Positions 17,248 to 26,534 of a stretch of DNA of 64,000 nucleotides are shown in pieces; position 1 is the first letter of the stretch; every line of letters begins with the position of its first letter. Under the pieces are notes generated by a model. It had not been told where the DNA came from. It saw only the letters and a program-made list of their open reading frames with translations, and did no database searches. The DNA is from Campylobacter sp. (GTDB lineage Bacteria > Campylobacterota > Campylobacteria > Campylobacterales > Campylobacteraceae): assembly GCF_019423325.1 (NCBI RefSeq), contig NZ_JAHZBQ010000001.1, forward strand, positions 744,001 through 808,000, in the 5' to 3' direction. The translations under genes and the position numbers were made by a program.

Positions 17248-18745
17248 TTTCGTAGATGGATTTTGAGTAACCTAGCTCTTTAAGAGAGGTAGCAAGCGGC
17301 GCGCCGGTATTGTCGATGATATGTGGAGTTACTACGAAGATTAACTCCGACGTTCGCAAAACATCAGCAGTGCTTTTGAAAAGATTTCCGATTAATGGAA
17401 TTTCAGCTAGCACAGGCACCCTAGTGTTATCTTTCGACTTAGTTGCACCAATTAAACCACCTAAAATTACAGTATCTCCATCATCTACCCAAACTACGCT
17501 TGAGAGTTTCTTTTGCAAGGTATCAGGTGCAATCTCTCTTCTATTATTTGTTCTTACATTGTCCTCTGCGTATTTAAGAGAGCTTAAAGATGGATTAATT
17601 CGTAGCATAATCCTATTATCATCTGAAATTTCAGGCAAGATATTCAAAAGAATACCTACAAATATCGAATACTGATCGTCTGACTGAGTACTACCACCCT
17701 GATAATCACCCGTATTAGTGGATTTTAATACGTAGTTAATGGTATCACCTACGGAGATAATAGCAGGCTGATTATTCATCGTAGTTACTTTAGGGCTTGA
17801 AATAACCTTAGTTTTACCTTTAGTCTCTAGAAAGTTAATCAAACCGTCGATATTGAAATTTAGATTAGCTCCTATCGTCCAAGTTCCGTGAGTATCGCTA
17901 GCCTTTCCTCTATTGCCGTTATCTATATGATATCCTGAAAGCTTAGTCGGATCTCCGCCTACATAGGTATTAAATCCTAGTTGGAATTTACTCCAATCAA
18001 TACCGGTAGTGTATTCGTTATTTAGCTCGACAGATATGATATTTACGTCTAGCAAGACTTGACGACTAAGGCGTTTTTGCATACCACTTAGATATCTATC
18101 GACGCGAGCTATCTGAGACTTCATAGCAGTAACGGTTACTAAACCGGCATTTTGATTTATAATAGGAGCGACTGCGACGTATTTTTCGGTACCGTTATTT
18201 AGAACAGAGGTGATTTCCTCACTAATCTTCTCCCAAAAATCAAATTTTTCTTTGGTAGTGATCTTATTATCTTCTTTATTTTCTTTATCGTCGCTATCAT
18301 CCACTTTCGTAGGTGCGGAATCGACAGAAGATTTAGTAACAGCAGTACCTTCTCTAATAGAAGTGATGTAATCCACCTTAAAAGTCCTAGTCTCTAGCGC
18401 CGAAATTTTTAATATACCATGAGAATACTCATAGCTTAGATTATTCTCTTTTATGAGTAGATCTAAAACTTCGCGTAAAGAAAGGTCTTTGATGCTTACG
18501 CCTTGCAGCGGCTTGCTCATTTCCTCTTGAGCGATAGCATCTTTTGCTACCACCGAAAAGCGGCACATATCGGATAGCTGAGTTAGCATCTCGTTTAGCG
18601 TAACGGTATCGTTAATCTTAATATTTAGCGCTTTCCTATCGCAGTTACCTGCAGTTGCGGGAGCGGCATATAGACTAGTAGCCGTAACAGACAAAGCAAG
18701 CATAGCGGCTATGCTAAGCTTTTTACTTATATGTAATAATGACAT
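17240..18745 (-). CDS. ctsD: CtsD, secretin for DNA uptake
   Basis: Outer-membrane secretin ring (GspD/PilQ family), 501 residues. Seen: signal peptide (about 1-28, ending SLYAAPATA); an N-terminal STN-like domain (about 40-115) with VSIKDLSLREVLDLLIKEN; and a C-terminal secretin domain with VLLDVNIISVELNNEY, TTGIDWSKF, KVISSPKVTTMNNQPA and the final VVWVDDGDTVILGGLIG and VPVLAEIPLIGNLFKS, all characteristic. There is no lipobox, so a pilotin or the upstream PilP-like protein may aid targeting. It overlaps the gene before it by 23 bp and the ATPase gene after it by 8 bp. Confidence 0.95.
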   Translation of the reverse strand: MSLLHISKKLSIAAMLALSVTATSLYAAPATAGNCDRKALNIKINDTVTLNEMLTQLSDMCRFSVVAKDAIAQEEMSKPLQGVSIKDLSLREVLDLLIKENNLSYEYSHGILKISALETRTFKVDYITSIREGTAVTKSSVDSAPTKVDDSDDKENKEDNKITTKEKFDFWEKISEEITSVLNNGTEKYVAVAPIINQNAGLVTVTAMKSQIARVDRYLSGMQKRLSRQVLLDVNIISVELNNEYTTGIDWSKFQLGFNTYVGGDPTKLSGYHIDNGNRGKASDTHGTWTIGANLNFNIDGLINFLETKGKTKVISSPKVTTMNNQPAIISVGDTINYVLKSTNTGDYQGGSTQSDDQYSIFVGILLNILPEISDDNRIMLRINPSLSSLKYAEDNVRTNNRREIAPDTLQKKLSSVVWVDDGDTVILGGLIGATKSKDNTRVPVLAEIPLIGNLFKSTADVLRTSELIFVVTPHIIDNTGAPLATSLKELGYSKSIYENE

Positions 18746-19151
18746 TTTGACTTCCTTGTTTTAGTGTTAGTTCGACTTTATTTTCATCGTCGTTGGTAAT
18801 AATAACGCTATTACCCGTTATTTGCACGATCTTATATGAGCCTACATACTCGCCCAAACCATACCACTTATCGTTTAGCTTAACCTTATCGCCCATAATA
18901 CCTACTAGCTGATAACCTAGATCCACCTGCTGATTAGCTTCTCTAGGCGCATTGGCTTCTTTAGGATAGAACGGATCTTGCAAAGAAGCTATCTGCTCAT
19001 CGCTAAGACCCACTCTAGGCTTACTAAGATCATCAAATATCGCATCGTATTTAGCTTTATAGGCTCCATTACTAGGCGCCACCGTCTGATTATTATCTAC
19101 AGCAAATAGAGCAGTAGAAAGTAGCAAAGAGCATAAAATTAACTTTTTCAT
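18723..19151 (-). CDS. ctsR: PilP/GspC-like periplasmic protein, probable CtsR
   Basis: 142 residues with a signal peptide (about 1-17, ending ALFA). The mature part has an extended N-terminal half with the DPF motif (LQDPFYPKEAN) seen in PilP/GspC-type proteins, then a small beta domain (YQLVGIMGDKVKLND to the end) resembling the PilP/HR fold that contacts the secretin. It directly precedes and overlaps the secretin gene, the standard PilP-PilQ order. In C. jejuni the gene before ctsD is called ctsR; I use that name on position. A single-residue TAATG junction couples it to the gene upstream. Confidence 0.7.
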   Translation of the reverse strand: MKKLILCSLLLSTALFAVDNNQTVAPSNGAYKAKYDAIFDDLSKPRVGLSDEQIASLQDPFYPKEANAPREANQQVDLGYQLVGIMGDKVKLNDKWYGLGEYVGSYKIVQITGNSVIITNDDENKVELTLKQGSQNVIITYK

Positions 19152-19804
19152 TAGTAATTTACTCCCCAGATAGATATACCGATACTTCCACCGATTTTGC
19201 CGTTTTTAGTGGCATTGATATCCATCTTATTTACATCTACGATCATCTCCGATTGTTCTATAAGGTTGATATACCTAAGGACGTTCGAAAATGCTCCTTC
19301 AAATTTCACATCTATATCCAGCAAAGCCTCAGGCTGAAAAATTTGTTTGATGCTAGGCTCTCTTCTATCGCTGTGAATAGCGTAAATTTTAATATTGTTA
19401 TTCTCTGCGATCGTTGAGAGGCTATCCATAAATGTAGCCCAGTTCTTTTCATTATAGGTAAGCTTTGAAATTTCTTTTAGCTTGCCGTCTAGATACCCAC
19501 GCTCATCATTGATATTTTTAAGGTTGGTCTTAGCACCATTGAGGATATTGCGTTTATTATTAACAAAAGCCTCAGGATCACCGCCAAAAAACTCGTTATA
19601 CTCTCTTTGTGCGCCTTCAAGCTTCGTCGTGGCAGTACTTAGGTTTGTTTCGCTCTCCTCTAAATATGGATCCGCATAGTTACTCAAAATAAAGTAAGCT
19701 ACCACACCCACAAACAACAAAGCTATGTAAAAATAGTTATTTGCACTATTTCCCTTGGAGGCAAACCATTGATCAAGTTGATCTAATGAACTTTTCTTTT
19801 TCAT
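19151..19804 (-). CDS. PilO/GspM-like inner-membrane protein of the cts operon
   Basis: 217 residues: short cytoplasmic N-terminus, one membrane helix (about 24-43, YFYIALLFVGVVAYFILS), a long coiled coil (about 45-125, LEGAQREYNEF, KTNLKNINDERGYLDGKLKEI) and a C-terminal ferredoxin-like half with IEQSEMIVDVNKMDI. This is the PilO/GspM plan, a partner of PilN in the inner-membrane alignment complex. It starts in a TAATG overlap with the PilMN-like gene and ends in another TAATG overlap with the PilP-like gene. No cts name that I can assign with confidence. Confidence 0.78.
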   Translation of the reverse strand: MKKKSSLDQLDQWFASKGNSANNYFYIALLFVGVVAYFILSNYADPYLEESETNLSTATTKLEGAQREYNEFFGGDPEAFVNNKRNILNGAKTNLKNINDERGYLDGKLKEISKLTYNEKNWATFMDSLSTIAENNNIKIYAIHSDRREPSIKQIFQPEALLDIDVKFEGAFSNVLRYINLIEQSEMIVDVNKMDINATKNGKIGGSIGISIWGVNY

Positions 19805-21324
19805 TATTTAACCTCCACACTGATGTTGCTATCGTAAAAGACGGTTTTATTACCCTCTTGTAGCGCGATTGTTTTAGTATCCACGCCATACACCTCTTTT
19901 TTACTGATATCCTCTAAAAGCTCGGTCATCTGCTTATCGTTTTTGGTGCGCACTTGAACAGTTAGAGTCCTATTCTCATCACCGATCCTAACCATATTGC
20001 CCTTATTTTTAACGACCATATTGGTTAGCTCAAAAATAGAAACACCCTTCATAGCGTAATTATTTTTCTTATCTAAGATAGCATTAATTAGTTTGCGCCT
20101 GTCATTAAGCTCCTTACCACTCTTAGCAGCCTGGGCATTTACCTCTTTAGTTTCTTTATCCAAACGCGCACTTTCGGCTCTAGCAGGAACCATCTGATCT
20201 TCTAATCCCTGATATTCGCTAGTTTTATCATTAGCTACCATATTATTATAATATCCGTAGCCGAAGTTATACGCAGGATACGCAGCGCCAAGTAGGCAGC
20301 CTAGCAACATATAGCCTATCAGCTTGCCGGTTGATCTTTGAGTCAAAGGCGGAGGTCTCATAAACGGCGAGTAGTTGTGATCGTCGTCTTTAGTAACCAA
20401 ATAATCTTGACCCACCAAGAACATTAAAATATCTAGCTGAGTGAGCGGATAATCTTTCGCGTTGATTGCAACGTTAAAATTAAAATCTTTGTATCTTAGC
20501 TTTAGATTATTTTCTACAAAAACCTCGATCGCAGGAATTTTACCGATATCCGTTCCGATATAAACGTTTTGAATATTGACGTTGTAAATTTTACTAATAC
20601 CGTTCAACACGTCGTTGATGTAGTAAAACATATCGTCAAAAATTTGGATCATATAATCACGATCGGTCGGATTTTCTAAATTTACTCCCTGTTTGGAGAG
20701 CAATCTATAAAAGCTCTCTTCATCGACTCTGCTACCGACTAGCTCGACATATTTTTCATGCAAGAATTTTAGGTTATATCTTACTTGACGAGATTGAAAA
20801 TATTCGCCGTTTTGATACACTACCAAAAATGCATCGTCGCGCTGTAAGTAGATAAAGCAGTCGATCCCGTCGCGAGTTAGGACACCTCTATTATACAAGC
20901 CCTCGTATAAAAACGGAGCCATAGCCACATAGTCGATGTAGTTCGTCCTAGCGGCGATCGCATCGAATTCTGAAGTGAGTTTGGCATTATCTACGACAAA
21001 GACATTGAAAATTCTATCGTCGCCGCCAGCGCCTATTACCTCACTATAAGTGATTTTGTAATCCAAAGCGGTGTCAAGCCCCAGCTCCTCATACACCTTA
21101 ACGACGATCGCATCTAAAAGATCCGCGTCCTCTACCGATCTGCTTATCTCGACCGTCGCAGTCATTATATCCTTATACGGAATATATGAGACGTAAGTTT
21201 CCTTCGCACGATTCGCTTTTGAGAAGTCGTGCTCGAAAACTTCATTCTCACTTAGACCGAATATGGTTTGCGTGACTTTGTTAATCGCAACAATCGAACT
21301 AGCATTTTTACTATTCTTTGCCAT
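19804..21324 (-). CDS. PilM-PilN-like fusion (GspL plan) of the transformation system
   Basis: 506 residues from ATG 21324, which has GGAG 4 bases upstream; the open frame extends to 21390 but that stretch overlaps era and has no fitting ribosome site. Residues 1-330 form a soluble cytoplasmic domain with actin-like/PilM character (FLVVYQNGEYFQSRQVRYN, NVYIGTDIGKIPAIEVF). One membrane helix follows at about 337-358 (LIGYMLLGCLLGAAYPAYNF), then a coiled coil (about 375-415) and a periplasmic PilN-like end (LINAILDKKNNYAMKGVSIFEL). The plan matches GspL, or PilM and PilN joined. It is the first gene of the cts operon, 62 bases after era, and is coupled to the PilO-like gene. Motif-level PilM evidence is modest. 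Confidence 0.75.
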   Translation of the reverse strand: MAKNSKNASSIVAINKVTQTIFGLSENEVFEHDFSKANRAKETYVSYIPYKDIMTATVEISRSVEDADLLDAIVVKVYEELGLDTALDYKITYSEVIGAGGDDRIFNVFVVDNAKLTSEFDAIAARTNYIDYVAMAPFLYEGLYNRGVLTRDGIDCFIYLQRDDAFLVVYQNGEYFQSRQVRYNLKFLHEKYVELVGSRVDEESFYRLLSKQGVNLENPTDRDYMIQIFDDMFYYINDVLNGISKIYNVNIQNVYIGTDIGKIPAIEVFVENNLKLRYKDFNFNVAINAKDYPLTQLDILMFLVGQDYLVTKDDDHNYSPFMRPPPLTQRSTGKLIGYMLLGCLLGAAYPAYNFGYGYYNNMVANDKTSEYQGLEDQMVPARAESARLDKETKEVNAQAAKSGKELNDRRKLINAILDKKNNYAMKGVSIFELTNMVVKNKGNMVRIGDENRTLTVQVRTKNDKQMTELLEDISKKEVYGVDTKTIALQEGNKTVFYDSNISVEVK

Positions 21325-21386
21325 AACACTCCACTTCCAAATGAAATTTTCTACGTTGCTAATACTAATAGAAATAAAATAAAATG

Positions 21387-22256
21387 TCAATAGATAAAAT
21401 CGGTTTTCACCATAAATTCGTCATTTTTCCAGCTTTTTTTTACAAAAACTGTTAATTTTAAGTAAATTTTGACCTTAGAAAAATTTGAAATTAACTTTTT
21501 GGCTCGAATTCCGATCCGCTTTATTGCCTCGCCGTTTTTGCCGATCAACATCTCTTTGTGTGAATTGCTGTCCGTTATGATCCGCGCATATACCGAGATT
21601 AGACTGGGTTTTTCCACTATTTTTTCCATCACGACGTCGCTGCAATACGGGATCTCGTCGCTCATACTCTCAAAGATCGCTTCAAGTATGAAGTCGCGAT
21701 AAATTTCACGCTCATTGGTCGCGCTTAAAATTTCAGGATCATAAAAGTACTCGTGCTCGGGTAAAATTTTACAAATTTCGTCCAAAACCTGCTTTTTATA
21801 GACCTTTTTTTTGATGCTAACGGGGATTATAGCTTCGAATTTATCGGTAAATTTTTGATATTGCAGCAGCTTTTGCACGATCTTTTCGTCATTTGCTTCG
21901 TCAATTTTAGTTAAAATCACAATGTGTTTGGTGCTAGGATTTAAATTTAAAAATTTCTCGTATTCCGCGGTATCGTCGTGCACGGGCACCAAAAACAACA
22001 CCAAATCGCAGCCCTCAATCGCCCCGAGCGCCACTTCGACCATCAGCTTATTCATCAGCTTGGCGCTTTCGTGCAGCCCCGGCGTGTCCGTGAAAATCAC
22101 CTGATCTGCGCCGTTCATCGCGATGCCGTTAATCTTGCGGCGCGTGGCATTGATCTTGTGTGAGACGAGCGAAATTTTCTCGCCGCAGAGATAGTTTAAC
22201 AGCGAGCTCTTGCCCGCATTCGTCCGCCCGATGAGCGTTACAAATCCGCTTTTCAT
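21387..22256 (-). CDS. era: Era, GTPase for 16S rRNA maturation
   Basis: Ras-like GTPase that binds the 3' end of 16S rRNA during 30S assembly. Length 289 is normal. Seen: G1 GRTNAGKS (about 10-17), G3 DTPGLH, G4 LTKIDE, G5-like VSIKK, and a C-terminal KH domain with the GKNGEAIKRIG loop. The ATG follows AAGGA in AAATTTAAGGAAAAT. It lies just upstream of the transformation operon with a 62-base gap, so read-through into it is possible. Linkage of era to hslUV upstream matches C. jejuni gene order as I recall. Confidence 0.96.
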   Translation of the reverse strand: MKSGFVTLIGRTNAGKSSLLNYLCGEKISLVSHKINATRRKINGIAMNGADQVIFTDTPGLHESAKLMNKLMVEVALGAIEGCDLVLFLVPVHDDTAEYEKFLNLNPSTKHIVILTKIDEANDEKIVQKLLQYQKFTDKFEAIIPVSIKKKVYKKQVLDEICKILPEHEYFYDPEILSATNEREIYRDFILEAIFESMSDEIPYCSDVVMEKIVEKPSLISVYARIITDSNSHKEMLIGKNGEAIKRIGIRAKKLISNFSKVKIYLKLTVFVKKSWKNDEFMVKTDFIY

Positions 22257-22747
22257 ATTTTCCTTAAATTTATAAATTTATCTTGCGACCGCAACACTAA
22301 GCTCTTGCAGGTAAATTCTAAAAACTCGTTTTGCGCAGGCCGGCTCCGCACGAGCGTCGGAATTTTAAAATTCCAACGCCGTATAAGCAAGTGAAATTTT
22401 AAAATTTCAAGCTGCACGGTAGCGCTGAATTTCGCTTGCCATAGCGCAGAATTTTATCTATTTCAAATTCTGCGCGCCATAAATTTTGCGGCTTCATAAA
22501 CTAGCAACAAAATTTTAAATTTCATCCCACGACTACATTATATATAGCCTATACCGCGCAGAATTCAATCATTCTTGAAATTTTACAGACTTAAAATTTT
22601 AAAGCATCGTCAAATTTAAAAAGATAAAATTTCTGCGCATTTTAAAATTACACTAAATGTTATACCTAAAATTCTAGCGCTTTGTAAATTTAAAAACCGC
22701 AAAATTCCGCGACTCTGTAGAATTCTAAAAGTAGCTACCGTGCCACC
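22257..22747. other. Spacer between hslU and era, no gene seen
   Basis: No ORF with coding character. Rich in AAATTT and GAATTC/AAATTC words, and holds one long hairpin (22444-22475). Confidence 0.5.
22444..22475. terminator. Probable terminator hairpin after hslU
   Basis: An 11-bp perfect inverted repeat (GCGCAGAATTT with AAATTCTGCGC) has a 10-base loop. No T-run follows on the minus strand, so termination of the hslVU transcript is only likely. Confidence 0.4.
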
Positions 22748-24067
22748 TTATAAAATGTATTTCGCCAGATCCTCGTCGCTTGCGATGTCTGCGAGCTTTT
22801 CGCTTACGAGCTTTTCATCCACGACGATCTTTTGCCCTTTAAACTTATCCGCCTCAAAGCTGACATCCTCAAGCACCTTTTCCATTATCGTATGCAGCCT
22901 TCTAGCGCCGATGTCTTCGACTTTTTCGTTCGTGCTTGCCGCAAATTTCGCGATCGCTTTAACCCCGTCCTCGCTAAATTCCAGCTCCACGCCCTCGGTC
23001 TTTAAAAGCGCCGAGTACTGCTTAAGAAGCGAATTTTTTGGCTTGGTTAAAATTTCACACAGCGCCGCCTCGTCTAGGCTGTCAAGCTCGACGCGAAGCG
23101 GGAAGCGCCCCTGAAGCTCGGGTATGAGATCGCTAGGCTTGCTGATATGAAAGGCGCCCGCGGCGATAAAAAGGATGTGATCGGTGTCGATATTGCCGAA
23201 TTTCGTGCTTACGCTGCTGCCCTCCACGATCGGAAGCAGATCGCGCTGCACCCCCTCTTTGCTCGGATCCTGCCTGCCGCTATTTCCGCTTGAGACAGCC
23301 ACCTTATCGATCTCGTCGATAAAGATAATGCCCTCGTTTTGCGCGCGCCTAACGGCTTCGGCCTTGATGCTCTCCATATCCAAGACCTTCTCGCTAGCCT
23401 CGCTTTTAAGGGCAACTTTGGCATCTTTGACCTTCATCTCTTTTTTGCTTTTGCGCGTCGAAATTCCGATTACTTTGATGAAGCTTTCCTGCATATTCGC
23501 CATCTCGGGCGGCAAATTCGGATTTGATTCGAGCGCGTTTTCGCTTACTTCAATCTCTATACTAAGATCGTCCAGATCGCCGCGATCGAGCTTGGTCGCC
23601 ATCTTTTCGTAGCTTTTTTCGTAATCTGCGACCTTCTCCTCGCTCGCTCCGCGCGGAAGCGGCGGAAGGACTTTTTCTAAAATTTTACGCTTGATGTAAT
23701 CATCGATCTTGTCTTTGTTCTTTTCAAATTCCTCGCCGCGTACTAAATTTACCGACGCGGCGGCCAGATCTCGCACCATGCTCTCCACGTCGCGCCCCAC
23801 GAAGCCTACTTCAGTATATTTGCTCGCCTCGACCTTGATAAAAGGAAGTCCGAACATCTTCGAAAGCCTGCGCGCGATCTCGGTCTTACCCACGCCGGTA
23901 GATCCGATCATCAGGATGTTTTTGGGCATCACCTCGTTTTTCATCTCATCTTCGAGCGCCATTCTACGGTAACGATTTCGCAAAGCCACCGCTATCGTGC
24001 GTTTGGCGCTATTTTGTCCGATTATATATTCATCTAATTTCTCTACAATCTGCTTTGGCGTCATCAT
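22748..24067 (-). CDS. hslU: HslU, unfoldase ATPase of the HslUV protease
   Basis: AAA+ hexamer that unfolds substrates and feeds them to HslV in the cytoplasm. Start at ATG 24067 in an ATGATGA overlap with the hslV stop, giving 439 residues; longer in-frame extensions lie wholly inside hslV. Seen: N-terminal TPKQIVEKLDEYIIGQ, Walker A GSTGVGKT, the long intermediate I-domain (about 105-240), Walker B GIIFIDEIDK, sensor motif ELQGRFPLRVEL and the C-terminal tail ending YIL, which docks into HslV. Second gene of hslV-hslU. Confidence 0.96.
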   Translation of the reverse strand: MMTPKQIVEKLDEYIIGQNSAKRTIAVALRNRYRRMALEDEMKNEVMPKNILMIGSTGVGKTEIARRLSKMFGLPFIKVEASKYTEVGFVGRDVESMVRDLAAASVNLVRGEEFEKNKDKIDDYIKRKILEKVLPPLPRGASEEKVADYEKSYEKMATKLDRGDLDDLSIEIEVSENALESNPNLPPEMANMQESFIKVIGISTRKSKKEMKVKDAKVALKSEASEKVLDMESIKAEAVRRAQNEGIIFIDEIDKVAVSSGNSGRQDPSKEGVQRDLLPIVEGSSVSTKFGNIDTDHILFIAAGAFHISKPSDLIPELQGRFPLRVELDSLDEAALCEILTKPKNSLLKQYSALLKTEGVELEFSEDGVKAIAKFAASTNEKVEDIGARRLHTIMEKVLEDVSFEADKFKGQKIVVDEKLVSEKLADIASDEDLAKYIL

Positions 24068-24612
24068 CTCTTTTCGTCCCAAATTGCGTATGTTTTGATG
24101 TTTTCGTTCGTGTAAATGCAAATCTCGCCCGCGATTTTAAGGCTTTGCTTTACGAGCTCCTCTTCGTCTAGGCTAGCAAATTTATCTAAAGCTCGCGCCG
24201 CGCTAAGAGCGTAATTTCCGCCGCTTCCGATCGCCGCGATCTTGCCGTCGTCCGGCTCTACCACGTCGCCCGTGCCGCTAAGCAAAAAGATATTTTTGCG
24301 GTCCAGCACCAGCATCATCGCTTCGAGCTTTCGCAGATACTTATCCTTGCGCCACTGCTTGCTAAATTCTATCACAGCCCTTAAAAGATCGCCCTTTGCG
24401 CCATCTAAGCACTTCTCAAACATATCAAAAAGATTAAACGCATCGGCAGTGCTGCCCGCAAAGCCCGCCAAGACGTTGCCCTCTTTACCGATCTTTCGAA
24501 TTTTAGTCGCATTGCCTTTTAAGACGGTGTTTCCGAACGTAACCTGCCCGTCGCCGCCGATGACGGAGCCCTTCGCGCCTTTGTAGGCTAAAATGGTAGT
24601 CGCTTCAAACAC
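24064..24612 (-). CDS. hslV: HslV, peptidase subunit of HslUV
   Basis: Threonine peptidase, 182 residues, beta-subunit proteasome fold. Seen: TTILAYKG near the N-terminus, SVIGGDGQVTFGNTVLKGNA, LAGFAGSTADAFNL and IGSGGNYALSAARAL. The catalytic Thr should be the first of Thr5-Thr6, so the chain begins with Met-Phe-Glu-Ala before it. Most bacteria have Thr at position 2, and I recall the same short extension in C. jejuni, so a short propeptide must be removed. The start overlaps the rplI stop by 8 bp. Order rplI-hslV-hslU. Confidence 0.95.
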   Translation of the reverse strand: MFEATTILAYKGAKGSVIGGDGQVTFGNTVLKGNATKIRKIGKEGNVLAGFAGSTADAFNLFDMFEKCLDGAKGDLLRAVIEFSKQWRKDKYLRKLEAMMLVLDRKNIFLLSGTGDVVEPDDGKIAAIGSGGNYALSAARALDKFASLDEEELVKQSLKIAGEICIYTNENIKTYAIWDEKR

Positions 24613-25048
24613 TAGCCACCTCTATCTCAAATTTAGCGCTTATACCGTGCTTTAGCTTGGCATTTACGTCGTAGATCCCGGTCGTTTTGATGGCTTTGGT
24701 CTCTAAAATTTTCTTATCGATTTCGATCCCTTTTTGCTCTTTTAGCGCGGTTGCGATCTCATCTTTGGTCACCGAGCCGAAAAGCGCGCCGCTCTCGCCC
24801 GTTTGCTTTTCGATTTTTACGCGAATCTTAGCTAGCTCCTCGGCTAATTTTTGTAAGCTTGCAACCTCATATTTTTCTAGCTCGGCTTGCTTTTTCTTAT
24901 CCGCTTCAAATTTACGCAAAACCTCAGTCGTAGCGGCTTTGGCGTAACCTTTGCCGATTAGGAAGTTATTACCGTAGCCGTCCTTGACTTCCTTTACCTC
25001 GCCCGCCTTTCCGAGCCCCTTAACGTCTTTTATTAGTAATACTTTCAT
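24605..25048 (-). CDS. rplI: Ribosomal protein bL9
   Basis: Large-subunit ribosomal protein with the usual 147 residues. Seen: N-terminal domain MKVLLIKDVKGLGKAGEVKEV with the conserved GYGNNFLIGKGYA loop that binds 23S rRNA, the long connecting helix (about 45-80) and the C-terminal domain with GALFGSVT. ATG follows AAAGGATAATGG. It overlaps hslV by 8 bp. Confidence 0.97.
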   Translation of the reverse strand: MKVLLIKDVKGLGKAGEVKEVKDGYGNNFLIGKGYAKAATTEVLRKFEADKKKQAELEKYEVASLQKLAEELAKIRVKIEKQTGESGALFGSVTKDEIATALKEQKGIEIDKKILETKAIKTTGIYDVNAKLKHGISAKFEIEVASV

Positions 25049-25093
25049 CCATTATCCTTTTAAATTTAGCTTTAAATTTATAAAATTTTATAA

Positions 25094-25149
25094 GCGGCGC
25101 GGGCGGATCTGAAATTTAGTGAAATTTCATGAAACCTGCCCGCAGCCGC
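25094..25149 (-). terminator. Terminator hairpin after argG
   Basis: Long GC-rich arms GCGGCGCGGGCGG (25094-25106) and CCTGCCCGCAGCCGC (25135-25149) pair with one bulged base. An inner GAAATTT/AAATTTC pair extends the stem. The minus-strand continuation is TTATAAAATTTTAT. Confidence 0.6.
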
Positions 25150-25222
25150 TCGCTACTTTTTCGATAAATTTTAAAATTTCGTTTTGCGAAATTTGCCTGC
25201 ACGCCCTGCGGCAAAATTTCAG

Positions 25223-26446
25223 CTAAAGCTTGCGTCCGTTCTTGCCTGCAATGATAAATCTTAGCGCGCTTAGCTTGATAAATCCGTCGCCGTCCTTTTG
25301 ATTGAAAACCTTGTCCTCTTCAAACGTCACAAAATCGGTATTAAACAAGCTATCGCTCTTGCTTTCCCTGCCTAGCACGGTCACGTTGCCCTTATAAAGC
25401 TCGAGTTTAACCTTACCGTTTACGTGCTCTTGGGATTTGTTTATCAGCTCTTGAAGCAGCAAGCGCTCCGGGCTGAACCAAAAGCCGTTGTAGATAAGCT
25501 CGGCGTAGCGCGGCATCAGATCGTCTTTTAGATGCGCCGCGCCGCGATCCAGCGTGATGCTCTCGATCGCGCGGTGAGCCTTTAGCATAATCGTGCCGCC
25601 CGGAGTTTCGTAGCAGCCGCGACTCTTCATGCCGACGTAGCGATTTTCTACTAGATCGAGCCTGCCGATGCCGTTTTTAGCGCCAAGCTCGTTAAGTGCT
25701 GCCAGCATCTCGTGCGGCTTAAGCGCCTTGCCGTTTAGCTTTACGGGATCGCCGTGTTTGTATTCGATCTCGATGATCTCGCTCTTATCGGGTGCATTTT
25801 TAGGGCTCACGGTCCATCGCCACATATCCTCCTCGGGCGCATGAGCGGGATCTTCTAGCACCAAGCCCTCGTAGGAGATATGAAGGATATTAGCATCCAT
25901 TGAATACGGCGATTTGCCTGGCTTTGAAGCGATGTCGATGCCGTTTTTCTTAGCATAGGCAAGCAATTTCTCGCGAGAGTTTAGATCCCACAACCTCCAC
26001 GGCGCAATCACCTTAATATCGGGATTTAGCGCGTATGCGCCAAGCTCGAAGCGGACTTGGTCGTTACCCTTACCGGTCGCACCGTGGCTTATGGCGTCCG
26101 CACCGGTTTTTTTAGCGATTTCGACTAGCTTTTTAGCGATCAACGGGCGCGCGATCGATGTGCCTAAAAGATACTCGCCCTCATAGACGGCATTTGCGCG
26201 AAACATCGGGAACACGTAATCGCGCACGAATTCCTCGCGCAGATCCTCTACGAAGATATTTTCCTTTTTGATGCCTAGCTTCACAGCTTTGTTTTTGATC
26301 GGCTCTAAATCCTCGTTCTGACCGATATCTGCGGTGAAAGTCACCACATCGCAGCCGTAAGTATCGCCGAGCCACTTTAAAATAATACTAGTATCAAGTC
26401 CTCCGGAATACGCCAAAACGACCTTTTTTACATCTTTTTTTGCCAT
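25223..26446 (-). CDS. argG: Argininosuccinate synthase
   Basis: Cytoplasmic enzyme joining citrulline and aspartate with ATP to argininosuccinate in arginine synthesis. I place the start at ATG 26446 (407 residues, normal), with AAAGGA 6 bases upstream; the longer open frame runs through the promoter region and the divergent gene. Seen: the PP-loop AYSGGLDTS (about 12-20), GATGKGNDQVRFE, SPYSMDANILHISYEG and the ESITLDRGAAH region. Monocistronic, divergent from the S4-tsaE-lptB set. Confidence 0.96.
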   Translation of the reverse strand: MAKKDVKKVVLAYSGGLDTSIILKWLGDTYGCDVVTFTADIGQNEDLEPIKNKAVKLGIKKENIFVEDLREEFVRDYVFPMFRANAVYEGEYLLGTSIARPLIAKKLVEIAKKTGADAISHGATGKGNDQVRFELGAYALNPDIKVIAPWRLWDLNSREKLLAYAKKNGIDIASKPGKSPYSMDANILHISYEGLVLEDPAHAPEEDMWRWTVSPKNAPDKSEIIEIEYKHGDPVKLNGKALKPHEMLAALNELGAKNGIGRLDLVENRYVGMKSRGCYETPGGTIMLKAHRAIESITLDRGAAHLKDDLMPRYAELIYNGFWFSPERLLLQELINKSQEHVNGKVKLELYKGNVTVLGRESKSDSLFNTDFVTFEEDKVFNQKDGDGFIKLSALRFIIAGKNGRKL

Positions 26447-26475
26447 CTCAAATCCTTTACGTAAAATTTGGCGAA

Positions 26476-26481
26476 ATTCTA
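26476..26481 (-). promoter_or_regulatory. Possible -10 box of argG
   Basis: TAGAAT on the minus strand, 29 bases upstream of the argG ATG, after a T-rich stretch. No ARG-box-like palindrome was recognised. Confidence 0.35.
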
Positions 26482-26534
26482 CCAAAAATAGTTTAATAGT
26501 TGCTTTTAAGGCAAATATCGCTAAACTCACGCTT

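Noticed and set aside
21325..21390. N-terminal extension of the PilMN-like protein by 22 residues
   Set aside because: No ribosome binding site at 21390, it overlaps the era stop, and ATG 21324 has GGAG.
24068..24121. N-terminal extension of HslU by 18 residues
   Set aside because: Lies inside hslV; HslU proteins begin at the TPKQIVEKL region.
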